Part shown: positions 1-7,990 of the stretch, piece by piece
Layout of the letters: every line of letters starts with the position of its first letter
Position numbering within the stretch: position 1 is the stretch's first letter
Program-made: the position numbers and the translations under genes
NCBI RefSeq assembly: GCF_011682175.1
Contig: NZ_WHJG01000016.1
Coordinates: 80,099 to 144,098, forward strand
Direction of reading: 5' to 3'
DNA length: 64,000 bases
DNA from: Massilia frigida
Lineage (GTDB): Bacteria > Pseudomonadota > Gammaproteobacteria > Burkholderiales > Burkholderiaceae_D
The notes under the pieces: generated by a model
Seen by the model: only the letters and a program-made list of their open reading frames with translations
What the model was told of the DNA's origin: nothing
Database searches by the model: none

Positions 1-534
1 ATCCTGGTGCTGCGCCGTGCCGCCGCGCGACTGGCGTTCCAGGCGCGCTTGCAGCGGCAGCTTTTCGCGCGCGCGCACGCACAGCACCAGGCTGGCCATG
101 TCGACGTCGAGATCGACCGGCAGCCATTGCGCCAGCAGGCGGCTGGCGACGTACAGGTCGTCGGCCTGGCGTTTCACGTGCGCCGGGTCGAACGTGGCGC
201 GCCGCTCGCCTTCGATCACGAGGCGCTGCGCCAGGTCGAGCCGGAAGCCGCGCTGTTCATCCAGGATGTAGCCGCTGGCCAGGCCTTCGGCCGCCTCGCT
301 GCGGATGGCGATGGTGAGCAGGCGCGCCAGTTCGCCCAGCGGCAGGTAGACGTCGTCGCCATGCTGGTAGGCGCCCAGCGCGTCCGATACCAGGTAGTCG
401 CCAAGCCGCACTTCGAGCACCAGGTCGGGACCGTCGGCGCCGGCGCCGCGCACCGGCCGCGCCAGTGCCAGCACGGCCAGCAGCAGCACGATGCCGAGCC
501 GGCAGGTGCGCCGGCGCAGGCGGTGAGAGCGCAT
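1..534 (-). CDS. usher-like outer-membrane protein of a chaperone/usher operon, N-terminal part only
   Basis: The reading frame opens at an ATG at 534 and runs off the left edge, so only about the first 178 residues are seen. Residues 1-30 form a signal peptide (Arg-rich start, then LGIVLLLAVLALARPVRG). A mature segment with VYLPLGELARLL follows, of the type at the start of large usher-like proteins encoded with DUF4402 pilins. The start lies 21 bases after the stop of the PapD-like chaperone and is last in the operon, the usual place for an usher. No beta-barrel part is in view. It could instead be a carboxypeptidase-regulatory-like surface protein of the same clusters, so family membership is inferred mainly from context. 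Confidence 0.55.
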   Translation of the reverse strand, partial: MRSHRLRRRTCRLGIVLLLAVLALARPVRGAGADGPDLVLEVRLGDYLVSDALGAYQHGDDVYLPLGELARLLTIAIRSEAAEGLASGYILDEQRGFRLDLAQRLVIEGERRATFDPAHVKRQADDLYVASRLLAQWLPVDLDVDMASLVLCVRAREKLPLQARLERQSRGGTAQHQD

Positions 535-555
535 GGCGACGCCGGCCGCCTGCGC

Positions 556-1404
556 TCAGGGCAGGGCGAGCGTGGCTTCGGCCAGCACCGCGCCGCCGGC
601 TTCGGCGCGCTCGCGAAAGCGCAGGTGCAGGGTGCCGCGCGTGAGCGTGACGCCGGGCGGCATGGTCAGGTTCAGGCTGGCCTTGCGCAGGGGATTGGGG
701 GTGTAGATGGCCACGCCGGCGGCTTTGGCCAGCACGTGTTCGGTGCTGCCGCCCTGCGCCACGAAGGCAGCGCTGACGTCGCCGTACACCGAGCTGTCGC
801 CGCTGCGCCCGATCTGGAACGAGAGCAGCGCGCCTGCGGGGCCGCGCTGGACGTCGAGCGCGCCCAGGGTCACGCTGGCGCCCTCGGTCTGGTGCCGCAC
901 GATGACGGGAATCGAGGCGCCGATCAGGGTGTTGAGCACCACCCCGATCTGCTGCGCGCCCGCGCCTTGCTGTTCGACGCTGCTCGCGCCCGTGGTGTCG
1001 GCCAGTTTTTCGAAGTGCAGGTGCGAGCGGTATTCGCCCGGGGCCAGGCTGGCCGGCTTGCGCAGCATGACGCGCACCACCTGGGCGGCACCCGGCAGCA
1101 GGGTAACCTGGCGCGGCGAAAAACTGAGCATGGCGTCGGCGAAGCGGTCGTCCGGCCCGGCCGCGTCGGCGCCGGTGAATTCGCCGCTCTCGGTCATGCG
1201 CCGGTTGACCAGGCTGATACGGTAGGTGGCGGGGGTGCTGTCGCTGTTGATCAGTTCGACCTGGGCGGCGCGCTGGTTCTTGGTGAATACCACGCGGGTC
1301 GGGTTGAGCATCAGGCCGGCCAGCGCCTGCAAGGGCAGCGCCCCCGCCAGGATGGCTGCCAGGAACAGGCGCGCGGCGCGCGCAAGGGAGAAGGTGGAGT
1401 GCAT
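556..1404 (-). CDS. fimbrial periplasmic chaperone (PapD-like)
   Basis: A 282-residue periplasmic chaperone that should hold pilin subunits before delivery to the usher. The start ATG at 1404 gives a clear signal peptide (ARLFLAAILAGALPLQALA). The mature protein begins GLMLNPTRVVF and contains QVELINSDSTPATYRIS, typical of the first Ig-like domain of PapD-fold chaperones. A second beta-rich domain follows from about residue 160. Length is normal for the family. It lies between a DUF4402 gene and the usher-like gene on the same strand. An in-frame extension upstream to 1518 overlaps the previous gene and would destroy the signal peptide, so I reject it. Confidence 0.85.
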   Translation of the reverse strand: MHSTFSLARAARLFLAAILAGALPLQALAGLMLNPTRVVFTKNQRAAQVELINSDSTPATYRISLVNRRMTESGEFTGADAAGPDDRFADAMLSFSPRQVTLLPGAAQVVRVMLRKPASLAPGEYRSHLHFEKLADTTGASSVEQQGAGAQQIGVVLNTLIGASIPVIVRHQTEGASVTLGALDVQRGPAGALLSFQIGRSGDSSVYGDVSAAFVAQGGSTEHVLAKAAGVAIYTPNPLRKASLNLTMPPGVTLTRGTLHLRFRERAEAGGAVLAEATLALP

Positions 1405-1429
1405 AGGGGCCTCGCGGGACGGTGATCGG

Positions 1430-1939
1430 CTATTGATATTCGATGGTGATGGGGAAGGTGCCACTGTAGTTGCCGGGTCGCTGGCCGGGCGCGACTTGCA
1501 AGGTGGCGCCCACCGCAAGCAGCTGGGTGCCGCCGGAGAGCATGCCGGCGCCGGCCGGGACGCTGACGAAGTCGCTCAGGGCCATGCTCGCGGCGCCGTC
1601 GCTGATGAGGGCGCCGGCCGGCAGGCTGATGATGTAGACCAGGTTGGCGTTGGCAGGTTTCTTGTCGCTGATGGTGAACCTGGCCGGCGCGCCGGCCGAT
1701 GCCAGCAGCACCACGCCGCCGGCCGCGGAACGCGCGCCGCCCGTGCCGACATGGACGCTGCCGGCGGCGATCGCGGCGAAGCGGCCGAAGGCGAGCTCGC
1801 CGGCGGCCACCACGTTCAACTGGGCGCGCGCCGGCGTGGCTGCCAGCAGGCAGGCAGCCACGCCGAGCGTAGCGGTGCGCCACAACAGGCGCACGCACCG
1901 GCGGCGCGCGTCAGTTGTATTCAACGGTGGCGATGACAT
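1430..1939 (-). CDS. DUF4402 domain pilin-like protein
   Basis: A 169-residue secreted protein of the DUF4402 family, found as putative surface-fibre subunits beside chaperone and usher genes. The signal peptide ends near ATPARAQ. The mature domain starts LNVVAAGELAFGRFAA and ends with APGQRPGNYSGTFPITIEYQ, the characteristic terminal strand of the family. The ATG at 1939 overlaps the upstream DUF4402 gene by 29 bases. A GTG about 15 codons inside (MRLLWRTATLG) would give a more normal signal peptide without that overlap. The exact start is therefore uncertain, but overlap suggests translational coupling. Confidence 0.8.
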   Translation of the reverse strand: MSSPPLNTTDARRRCVRLLWRTATLGVAACLLAATPARAQLNVVAAGELAFGRFAAIAAGSVHVGTGGARSAAGGVVLLASAGAPARFTISDKKPANANLVYIISLPAGALISDGAASMALSDFVSVPAGAGMLSGGTQLLAVGATLQVAPGQRPGNYSGTFPITIEYQ

Positions 1940-2462
1940 TGCCGGCGTAGGTGCCAGGAGCCTGGTTGGCGGCCACGGTCAGGGTGCCGCCCACGTACAG
2001 CGACTGGGTGCCGCCGGCCGAGAGGGTGCCGGTGGCGGCATCGCCCGAGGTGGCGTTGGCGCCGGTCAGGTCGCTGAATTTGGCCAGGGCCATGGTTTCG
2101 CCGCCGCCGCCGCTGTTGGTCAGCAGTGCCGTGCCCGAGTGGGTGATGGCGTAGGTGCTGCCCGGCTCGCCCGTGATGTCGAACTTGGCCGCCGAGGTGG
2201 GCGAGGCGCCCATCGCCACCACGCCGCTGACGGCGCGCACGCCGCTGGTGCTGACGGTGATGGTGCCGCCGGCCGCGGCGGCAAAGGTGCCGAACGCCAG
2301 GTTGGTGCCGACCACGACGGCGATCGGGGTGACCACGGTGCCGCCGGCGGTGGCCGTCGCTTGCGCGGCGAACGCCGGTGCGCCCAGGCCCAGGCCGGCG
2401 GCGATGACGGCGAGTATGGCCAGGGTGGACAGGGTGCGCTGCTGATTGATCGTTGTGTTCAT
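1911..2462 (-). CDS. DUF4402 domain pilin-like protein (first gene of operon)
   Basis: A 183-residue secreted DUF4402 protein, paralogous to the next gene. The start ATG at 2462 is preceded by AGGAG at good spacing. The signal peptide (TLSTLAILAVIAAGLGLGAPAFA) is followed by a beta-rich domain with LAFGTFAAAAGGTITVSTSGV and a terminal APGTYAGNVIATVEYN. Both DUF4402 proteins share the F-G-x-F-A-A motif near the start and the PGxYxG motif near the end, consistent with Ig-like subunits completed by strand exchange. As first gene of the four-gene operon it is probably the major subunit, which is inference. Confidence 0.82.
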   Translation of the reverse strand: MNTTINQQRTLSTLAILAVIAAGLGLGAPAFAAQATATAGGTVVTPIAVVVGTNLAFGTFAAAAGGTITVSTSGVRAVSGVVAMGASPTSAAKFDITGEPGSTYAITHSGTALLTNSGGGGETMALAKFSDLTGANATSGDAATGTLSAGGTQSLYVGGTLTVAANQAPGTYAGNVIATVEYN

Positions 2463-2836
2463 TCCAGCTCCTTGGTTTCTTCGGTTGGGTTTTTTTCTTT
2501 GCAGAAGCTCTTTCTGCAAGGGAATAGTACCTGCGATTTTTCATCGGAAAACCGCGTCCGCCGCGCCTTCCGGCAAAGCTTGATATGTATCTAAAGAGGG
2601 TGGCGGATTGGCGTCGGGATGTTGCGCTATTGCCGCGCCGTGGTGGCGTGCCTGGGGTTCAGCGGGCGGCTTGGAGCAACGTTGGCGGGTGTGCTATCTT
2701 CCGTTCCGGAAAACGCACGGAGCGGCGCCCAAAGTGGCGTTCGTCGGCGCCGGCGCGGTTTCGTCGGATCCGCTCCCGCCCGGCACGGGCCGCTTGCTAT
2801 AGTCATTTCCACCCCTCCCTGACTGGATTGCCGACC
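2463..2836. other. divergent intergenic region
   Basis: This 374-base gap separates the minus-strand fimbrial operon from the plus-strand two-component pair and must hold promoters for both. A TATAGT hexamer at 2798-2803 lies 33 bases before the kinase start and could be its -10 box; I see no convincing -35. Open frames in the gap lack ribosome sites and resemble no family. Confidence 0.4.
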
Positions 2837-4111
2837 ATGACAAGTTTCTTTTTTATCTTCCGGATCACCCTGGCGTGGGCCATCGTGGCCACGGCGCTGG
2901 CGATTACCGTGGCGCAAACGCTGCTCAGCGAGCGCGATAGCGGTGGCGGCCTGTTGCTGCTGGTGCTGGGCGTGATGGCGTTTGCCGCCGTGACCGCGTT
3001 TTCGCACGTGCGCCGGGTGCGCCTGCTCACGGGCGAGGTCGACCGCGCCACCCTGGCTTGCCGCCAGCGGCGCCAGATCGAGGTGCCGTTCGAGGCCGGC
3101 GAGACGTTCGACATCATCGACGCCGCCATCCGCGAACTGCCCGGCGCCGGCCAGGTCGACAGCGCGCGCGACAGCCTGCAGGTGCGCGCCAGGATCGGCT
3201 CGGTGCCGCCCTACAGCGGCGGCGCGGCGTGGCTGTTTACGGGCCACGCCAGCCCGGGCGGCAACCAGATCATCGTGACCGTCACCCCGAATGGCGATGC
3301 CGGCAGCGTCACCCTGATCTGCGAGCCGGAACGCGGGGCCTGGACCGACTGGTTCCTGGTCGATGCCGGCGGCAACCTGGAAAACGCCGATGCCATCGGC
3401 CGCGCCGTGGCGCGCCGGGTGGCCGAGCGGCGCCGCGGCGAGCAGGCGGCGGCGATCCAGACGGCGACCGAAAAGGAACTGACCGTCGCCAAGCTGAGCT
3501 TGCTGCATGCGCAGGTCGAACCGCATTTCCTGTATAACACCCTGGCCAGCGCGCAATTGCTGACCCGCAGCGATCCGGCCCGCGCCGACGAGATGCTGGG
3601 CAACCTGATTTCTTACCTGCGCAACTCGCTGCCGCGCACCGACGATGCGCTCTCGACCCTGGGCCAGGAGCTGGAACGCGCCAGGGCTTACCTGGACATC
3701 CTGGTGATCCGCATGGGGCCGCGCCTGCGCCTGCAAGTCGACGTGGCGGCGCAACTGCATGGGGCGCCGTTTCCCGCGATGATGCTGCAAACCCTGGTCG
3801 AAAACGCCATCAAGCACGGGCTGGAGCCGAAACCGGGCGGCGGCACGGTGTGGATCATCGCGCGCGTGCACGAGGGCGCGCTGGCGTTGACGGTGGCCGA
3901 CGATGGACGCGGCTTTTCGGCCGAAGGGGGCGGTACCGGCATCGGCTTGCGCAATGTGCGCGAACGGCTGCGCCTGGCGTACGGCGGCGCTGCGGGGTTT
4001 GCCATCGTGTCCAACTATCCGTGCGGGGTGGCGGCCACGATCAGCGTGCCGTATCCGGCCGCGGCAACGGCAACGGCAACGGCGCTGGCGGAGGCGCGGC
4101 GTGATGGTTGA
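2837..4111 (+). CDS. sensor histidine kinase, LytS/AlgZ (His_kinase PF06580) type
   Basis: A 424-residue membrane kinase. Two hydrophobic segments (about residues 5-30 and 38-56) anchor it, with almost no periplasmic loop between. Residues 60-215 form a cytosolic region of unknown type. The His_kinase box EPHFLYNTLASAQLL carries the probable phosphorylated His230. The ATPase domain has LVENAIKHGLEP (N box), DDGRGF (G1) and GTGIGLRNVRERL (G2). I chose ATG 2837 because it places the first helix directly after Met-Thr-Ser; longer frames add non-conserved sequence. It overlaps the response regulator gene by 8 bases, so the two are translated together. The ligand is unknown. Confidence 0.9.
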   Translation: MTSFFFIFRITLAWAIVATALAITVAQTLLSERDSGGGLLLLVLGVMAFAAVTAFSHVRRVRLLTGEVDRATLACRQRRQIEVPFEAGETFDIIDAAIRELPGAGQVDSARDSLQVRARIGSVPPYSGGAAWLFTGHASPGGNQIIVTVTPNGDAGSVTLICEPERGAWTDWFLVDAGGNLENADAIGRAVARRVAERRRGEQAAAIQTATEKELTVAKLSLLHAQVEPHFLYNTLASAQLLTRSDPARADEMLGNLISYLRNSLPRTDDALSTLGQELERARAYLDILVIRMGPRLRLQVDVAAQLHGAPFPAMMLQTLVENAIKHGLEPKPGGGTVWIIARVHEGALALTVADDGRGFSAEGGGTGIGLRNVRERLRLAYGGAAGFAIVSNYPCGVAATISVPYPAAATATATALAEARRDG

Positions 4112-4874
4112 TTGCATCATTGCCGAAGACGAGCTGCTGTTGCGCGATGCGCTGGTGCAGCAGCTGGCCGGGGCCTGGCCGGAGTTGCGCATCGTGGCCG
4201 CCTGCGACGATGGCGGCAGCGCGCTCGAAGCGCTGGCCGCGCACCAGCCGCAGGTGGCGTTCCTGGATATCCGCATGCCGGGACTGAGCGGGCTGGAAGT
4301 GGCCGGCGCGCTGGCCGAGGTCAGTCCGCGTACCCAGGTCGTGTTCGTGACCGCCTACGACCAGTACGCGATCGATGCCTTCGAGCGCGGCGCGCTCGAC
4401 TACCTGCTCAAGCCGGTGGCGCCGGCGCGCCTGGCCGCCACGGTGCAGCGGGTCAAGGCGCGCCTGGCCAGCGGCACGGCGGACGCCGGCGTGCTGGCGG
4501 CCTTGCTGCGCCAGCTGGGACGCGAGCTGGCGCCGCCGGCCAGGCCGGAACCGCTGGTCTGGCTGACCGCCAGCGCGGGCGCCGAAACGCGCTTGATCAT
4601 GGTCGAGGATGTCGCCTATTTTCAGGCCGACAGCAAGTACACGGTGGTGATGACGGCCCAGGGCGAGGCGCTGCTGCGCAAACCGATCCGCGAACTGCTC
4701 GACGTGCTCGATCCGGCCATGTTCCGCCAGATCCATCGCTCGACCATCGTCAACCTCAAGGCGATCGCCTCGGTGGCGCGCGACGAGAGCGGGCGCGGGG
4801 TGGTGCGCCTGCGCACCCGGCCCGAGACGCTGGCCGTGAGCCAGCCGTTCATGGCCTTGTTCCGGGCCATGTGA
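4104..4874 (+). CDS. LytTR-family response regulator
   Basis: A 256-residue regulator, partner of the preceding kinase. The receiver domain (residues 1-120) has the acidic pair AEDE, the phospho-acceptor Asp55 in AFLDIRMPG, the Thr in VFVTAYD and the Lys in YLLKPV. Residues about 150-256 form a LytTR DNA-binding domain, seen in VAYFQADSKYTVVMT and FRQIHRSTIVNLKAI. LytTR proteins bind paired direct repeats near promoters. The start ATG lies inside the end of the kinase gene (8-base overlap). The target genes are not evident from the window. Confidence 0.92.
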   Translation: MVDCIIAEDELLLRDALVQQLAGAWPELRIVAACDDGGSALEALAAHQPQVAFLDIRMPGLSGLEVAGALAEVSPRTQVVFVTAYDQYAIDAFERGALDYLLKPVAPARLAATVQRVKARLASGTADAGVLAALLRQLGRELAPPARPEPLVWLTASAGAETRLIMVEDVAYFQADSKYTVVMTAQGEALLRKPIRELLDVLDPAMFRQIHRSTIVNLKAIASVARDESGRGVVRLRTRPETLAVSQPFMALFRAM

Positions 4875-5008
4875 GGCAGCCTGTGTGCGCTGGCGTACCG
4901 ACTTGGCTATTGCTTTTGTTAAACTAATGGATGTGAGTGGCAAGGCGCGTGGCGCCGGCGGCTGACGGCGCGCCTGCCGGGCGCGTTGACTTTCTTTGTG
5001 AGGCAACC

Positions 5009-5497
5009 ATGAAAAGCGTAATCATCGCCGCCGTCCTGCTGGGCGCGAGTTTGTCCGGGCAGGCCCAGACCAATGTCAGCATCAATATCGGGCAGCCGGG
5101 GTTTTACGGACGCATCGAGCTTGGCGATTTCGGCCGGCCGCCGGTCGTCTATACGCAGCCGGTGGTGATCGAACGCTATGCGCGCGTGGCGCCGGAGCCG
5201 CTGTATCTGCGGGTGCCGCCAGGGCACATGAAAAAGTGGAGCAAGCATTGCGCGCGCTACGACGCCTGCGGGCGCCAGGTGTATTTCGTGCGTGACGACT
5301 GGTACACCAATACCTATGCGCCGCGCTACCGCGAGATGCGCGGCGGCGGACGCGACCGGGACCATGGACGCGGCCGCGATGATGGCTACGATCGCCATGA
5401 CCGCAAGGAGCGTGACCGGGATCATGGACGCGGTCATGGCAACGGTCACGGCAACGGAAATGGCCATGGCAACGGTCACGGCCGCGATAAGAACTAG
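5009..5497 (+). CDS. secreted protein with Gly/His/Asn-rich basic tail
   Basis: A 162-residue protein with a signal peptide (SVIIAAVLLGASLSGQAQ), so probably periplasmic. The central part contains PPGHMKKWSKHCARYDACGRQV with two cysteines that could pair, followed by VYFVRDDWY. From about residue 110 it becomes low-complexity: Arg-Asp-His-Gly repeats, then HGNGHGNGNGHGNGHG. Proteins with this body occur widely in betaproteobacteria without a known role. The His-rich tail might bind metal ions, which is speculation. The start ATG at 5009 was chosen for the signal peptide. No operon partner is visible. Confidence 0.7.
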   Translation: MKSVIIAAVLLGASLSGQAQTNVSINIGQPGFYGRIELGDFGRPPVVYTQPVVIERYARVAPEPLYLRVPPGHMKKWSKHCARYDACGRQVYFVRDDWYTNTYAPRYREMRGGGRDRDHGRGRDDGYDRHDRKERDRDHGRGHGNGHGNGNGHGNGHGRDKN

Positions 5498-5555
5498 CGC
5501 CCCCGCTTGCCCGGGACCTCCACATCGTCGTTGCTGCCACTGGCAGAAACGACTC

Positions 5556-5569
5556 CCCGCGAAGGCGGG
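5556..5569. repeat. REP-like hairpin
   Basis: CCCGC-GAAG-GCGGG forms a 5-bp hairpin inside a tract reading ACTCCCCGCGAAGGCGGGA then CCCAATGCC, a common intergenic repeat style in proteobacteria. It lies in the 233-base gap before the NDH-2 gene and shares its core with the terminator at 10401-10430. Confidence 0.5.
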
Positions 5570-5730
5570 ACCCAATGCCGAGCCTTAGCCCGCGGCTGGG
5601 CAGGCAGCCCGGGTCGCCCGCCTGCGCGCCGCCGACGCTACTCAAGCCGCGGGCGTCCACCGGTACAGCGTGGGCGCGATTTCCCGGAACGCAGTAGACT
5701 GGCGTTGTCAAATAATTCAGGGAGATACTT

Positions 5731-7029
5731 TTGCGCGGCGAAATTGTGATTGTCGGTGGTGGAGCTGGCGGGCTGGAGCTGGCTAGCAAATTGGGCCGCA
5801 AGCTGGGTCCGTCCAAGGTGTTTCTCGTCGATAGCCGCTTGTCGCACATCTGGAAACCCTCCCTGCACGAAGTTGCCGCCGGCACGCTCGACATCCACCA
5901 GGAAGGCTTGTCCTACCAAATGCTGGCCCACGATAACGGTTTCAGCTTCGTGTACGGCGCCCTGACCGGGCTCGATGCCGCCGCCAGGCGCCTGACCATC
6001 GGCCCCATCCGCACGTCCCAGGACGAGGAAGTGCTGCCCGAGCGCACCCTCGAATTCGGTTCGCTGGTGATTGCCGTCGGCAGCACGTCCAACTATTTCG
6101 GCGTGCCTGGCGCCAAGGAATACACGATTTCCCTGAACGCGACCGAAGACGCCGAGCGCTTCCGCCTGCAACTGTTGAAACTGCTGGCCCGGGCCGATGC
6201 GCGCAAGGCGGTCGAGCCCGGCGCCGGGGTCGATATCGTCATCATCGGCGGCGGCGCCACCGGGGTGGAACTGGCGGCCGAGCTGCGCGAGGCGAGCGCG
6301 GTGTACACCACCTATGGTTTCCAGCACCTCCAGCCGCGCCAGGATGTGCGCCTCACCTTGCTCGAAGGGGCACCGCGCATTCTCGCGCCGCTGCCCGAAC
6401 GGGTTTCGGACGCGGCCCTCAAGCTGCTGCACGAACGCGGCATCAAGGTGGTCAACGAGTGCCGCGTGACCGCCATCGCGCCCGGCCAGGTGACCGACAA
6501 GAACGGCAATGTTTACCCGTCCGACCTGTGTGTGTGGGCGGCCGGCATCCGCGCGCCCGAATTCCTGGCCACGCTCGGCTTGCCGCTGGCCAAGGGCGGC
6601 CAGATCGAGGTCGACGGCTTCCTGCGCGTGAAAGATGCTTCCGGCATCTACGCCATGGGCGATTGCGCCGCCTGCACCGACGCCGCAGGCAAGATGGTGC
6701 CGCCGCGCGCCCAGGCCGCGCACCAGCAGGCCGATTACCTGCTTGCCACCTTCCTGCGCCAGCAGGCTGGCAAGGCGGCGCAAAGCAAGCCCTACGAATA
6801 CAAGGATTACGGTTCGCTGGTGTCGTTCGGCCAGACCACCACCGTGGGCAGCCTGATGGGTTCGCTAAAGGGCTTGAGCTGGTTCGTCGAAGGCTTTTTT
6901 GCGCGCATGATGTATGTCAGCCTGCACCTGATGCATCACGCGGCCGTGCTCGGTCACGTGCGGACCGGGGTGCTGGCGCTGGCGCGCTTCCTGATCAAGC
7001 GCAGCACGCCCCAGGTGAAGCTGCACTGA
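5731..7029 (+). CDS. ndh: NAD(P)/FAD-dependent oxidoreductase, type II NADH dehydrogenase family
   Basis: A 432-residue flavoprotein that should pass electrons from NADH to quinone at the inner membrane face without pumping protons. The FAD Rossmann motif IVIVGGGAGGLELASKL lies at the N-terminus, the NADH-binding motif IVIIGGGATGVELAAELRE near residue 170, and the second FAD motif YAMGDCAAC near residue 310. The last 60 residues are hydrophobic and basic (SLHLMHHAAVLG, LARFLIKRS), as in the membrane-binding tail of Ndh. The start is TTG at 5731, preceded by AGGGAGA at 5719-5725; no ATG gives an intact Rossmann motif. It appears to be a single-gene unit. Confidence 0.88.
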   Translation: MRGEIVIVGGGAGGLELASKLGRKLGPSKVFLVDSRLSHIWKPSLHEVAAGTLDIHQEGLSYQMLAHDNGFSFVYGALTGLDAAARRLTIGPIRTSQDEEVLPERTLEFGSLVIAVGSTSNYFGVPGAKEYTISLNATEDAERFRLQLLKLLARADARKAVEPGAGVDIVIIGGGATGVELAAELREASAVYTTYGFQHLQPRQDVRLTLLEGAPRILAPLPERVSDAALKLLHERGIKVVNECRVTAIAPGQVTDKNGNVYPSDLCVWAAGIRAPEFLATLGLPLAKGGQIEVDGFLRVKDASGIYAMGDCAACTDAAGKMVPPRAQAAHQQADYLLATFLRQQAGKAAQSKPYEYKDYGSLVSFGQTTTVGSLMGSLKGLSWFVEGFFARMMYVSLHLMHHAAVLGHVRTGVLALARFLIKRSTPQVKLH

Positions 7030-7142
7030 CGCGCACGTGCTCCAAGGCTATTTCTTCGCCCAAGACCGCGCTCAGGATGGCAGCGCCGTTGCGCAACCGC
7101 AGACCTGGCTGATGCCAGGATGGCAAGGCTTGCGCCAGCGGC

Positions 7143-7877
7143 TTAGTCGCTGGGCGCCGCCTGCGCCGCCGGCACCTTGGGCAGGGTCAGGATCATGACG
7201 GTGCCGCGCTGGCCGGCCGGCATCACCGACAGGGCGCCGCCAAGGTAGCGCGCGCGCTCGCGCAGCAGGCGCAGGCCGTGGCAGCCGGACGACGCAGCGG
7301 AGCGCTCGCCCAGTCCCACGCCATTGTCGCGCACCGTGAGCATGCGCTCGTCGCCGCCATCGTCCAGAATCACATCGATTTCAGTCGCCCCGGCATGCGC
7401 GGCGATATTGCGTAAACCTTCTTCCAGCGCGCGCAGCAATGCCACCCCGTGTTCGCGCGGATAGCTTTCATCCTCGTCGGGCAGGCTGCAGCGCGCCACC
7501 AGATGGTGCTGTTTGCCAAAGTCGCTGACCAGCTCGGCGATGGCTGATTTGATGCCGAGAAACTCCAGCTTGTCGTTCCACAGCGACAGCTGCATGTCGC
7601 GGTTGGTGTTGATGATGGTCATCAGCAACTGTTTCATCTGGGCGGTGCGCTCTTGCAGCGCCTTTTCCTTGGGCAGTTGCTGGGTCAGCAGGGCCAGGTG
7701 CATGGTCAGGGCCGTCATCGACGAGCCGAGGCTGTCGTGCAGCTTGCGCGCCAGCAAGCGCCGCTCGTCATCCCGGCAAGTCGTCAGATGGCCGAGCAGT
7801 TCGCTCAGGTCGGCATTGCGTTCGGCAAGCTGGCGGTCCGGGTCGGCGTCATGCGGAGGGGAGGGCGGTAAGCTCAT
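7143..7877 (-). CDS. soluble sensor histidine kinase, HisKA_3 (NarX/DesK) type
   Basis: A 244-residue kinase without a membrane segment or recognisable sensor domain. The dimerisation box ERRLLARKLHDSLGSSM holds the probable phosphorylated His47. A coiled region follows, then a HATPase domain with EEGLRNIAAHAGAT (N box), VRDNGVGLG (G1) and GCHGLRLLRERARYLGG (G2). Kinases of this class usually pair with a NarL-type regulator, but none is adjacent, so its partner must lie elsewhere. It starts at ATG 7877 and converges with the NDH-2 gene. Confidence 0.87.
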   Translation of the reverse strand: MSLPPSPPHDADPDRQLAERNADLSELLGHLTTCRDDERRLLARKLHDSLGSSMTALTMHLALLTQQLPKEKALQERTAQMKQLLMTIINTNRDMQLSLWNDKLEFLGIKSAIAELVSDFGKQHHLVARCSLPDEDESYPREHGVALLRALEEGLRNIAAHAGATEIDVILDDGGDERMLTVRDNGVGLGERSAASSGCHGLRLLRERARYLGGALSVMPAGQRGTVMILTLPKVPAAQAAPSD

Positions 7878-7990
7878 GCTGGACTCTTAGAATGTTTCCC
7901 AAATCATACAACAGCTTGCGCGCGCCTGTCGCGGCGCAGGCGCGCATGGCGCAGCGGCCATGCGCGCCTGCGCCGGTGGCCGGGCCGGGC

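Noticed and set aside
7..1425. Plus-strand open frame opposite the fimbrial genes
   Set aside because: The minus strand carries signal peptides and chaperone motifs, and the plus frame is low-complexity without a ribosome site.
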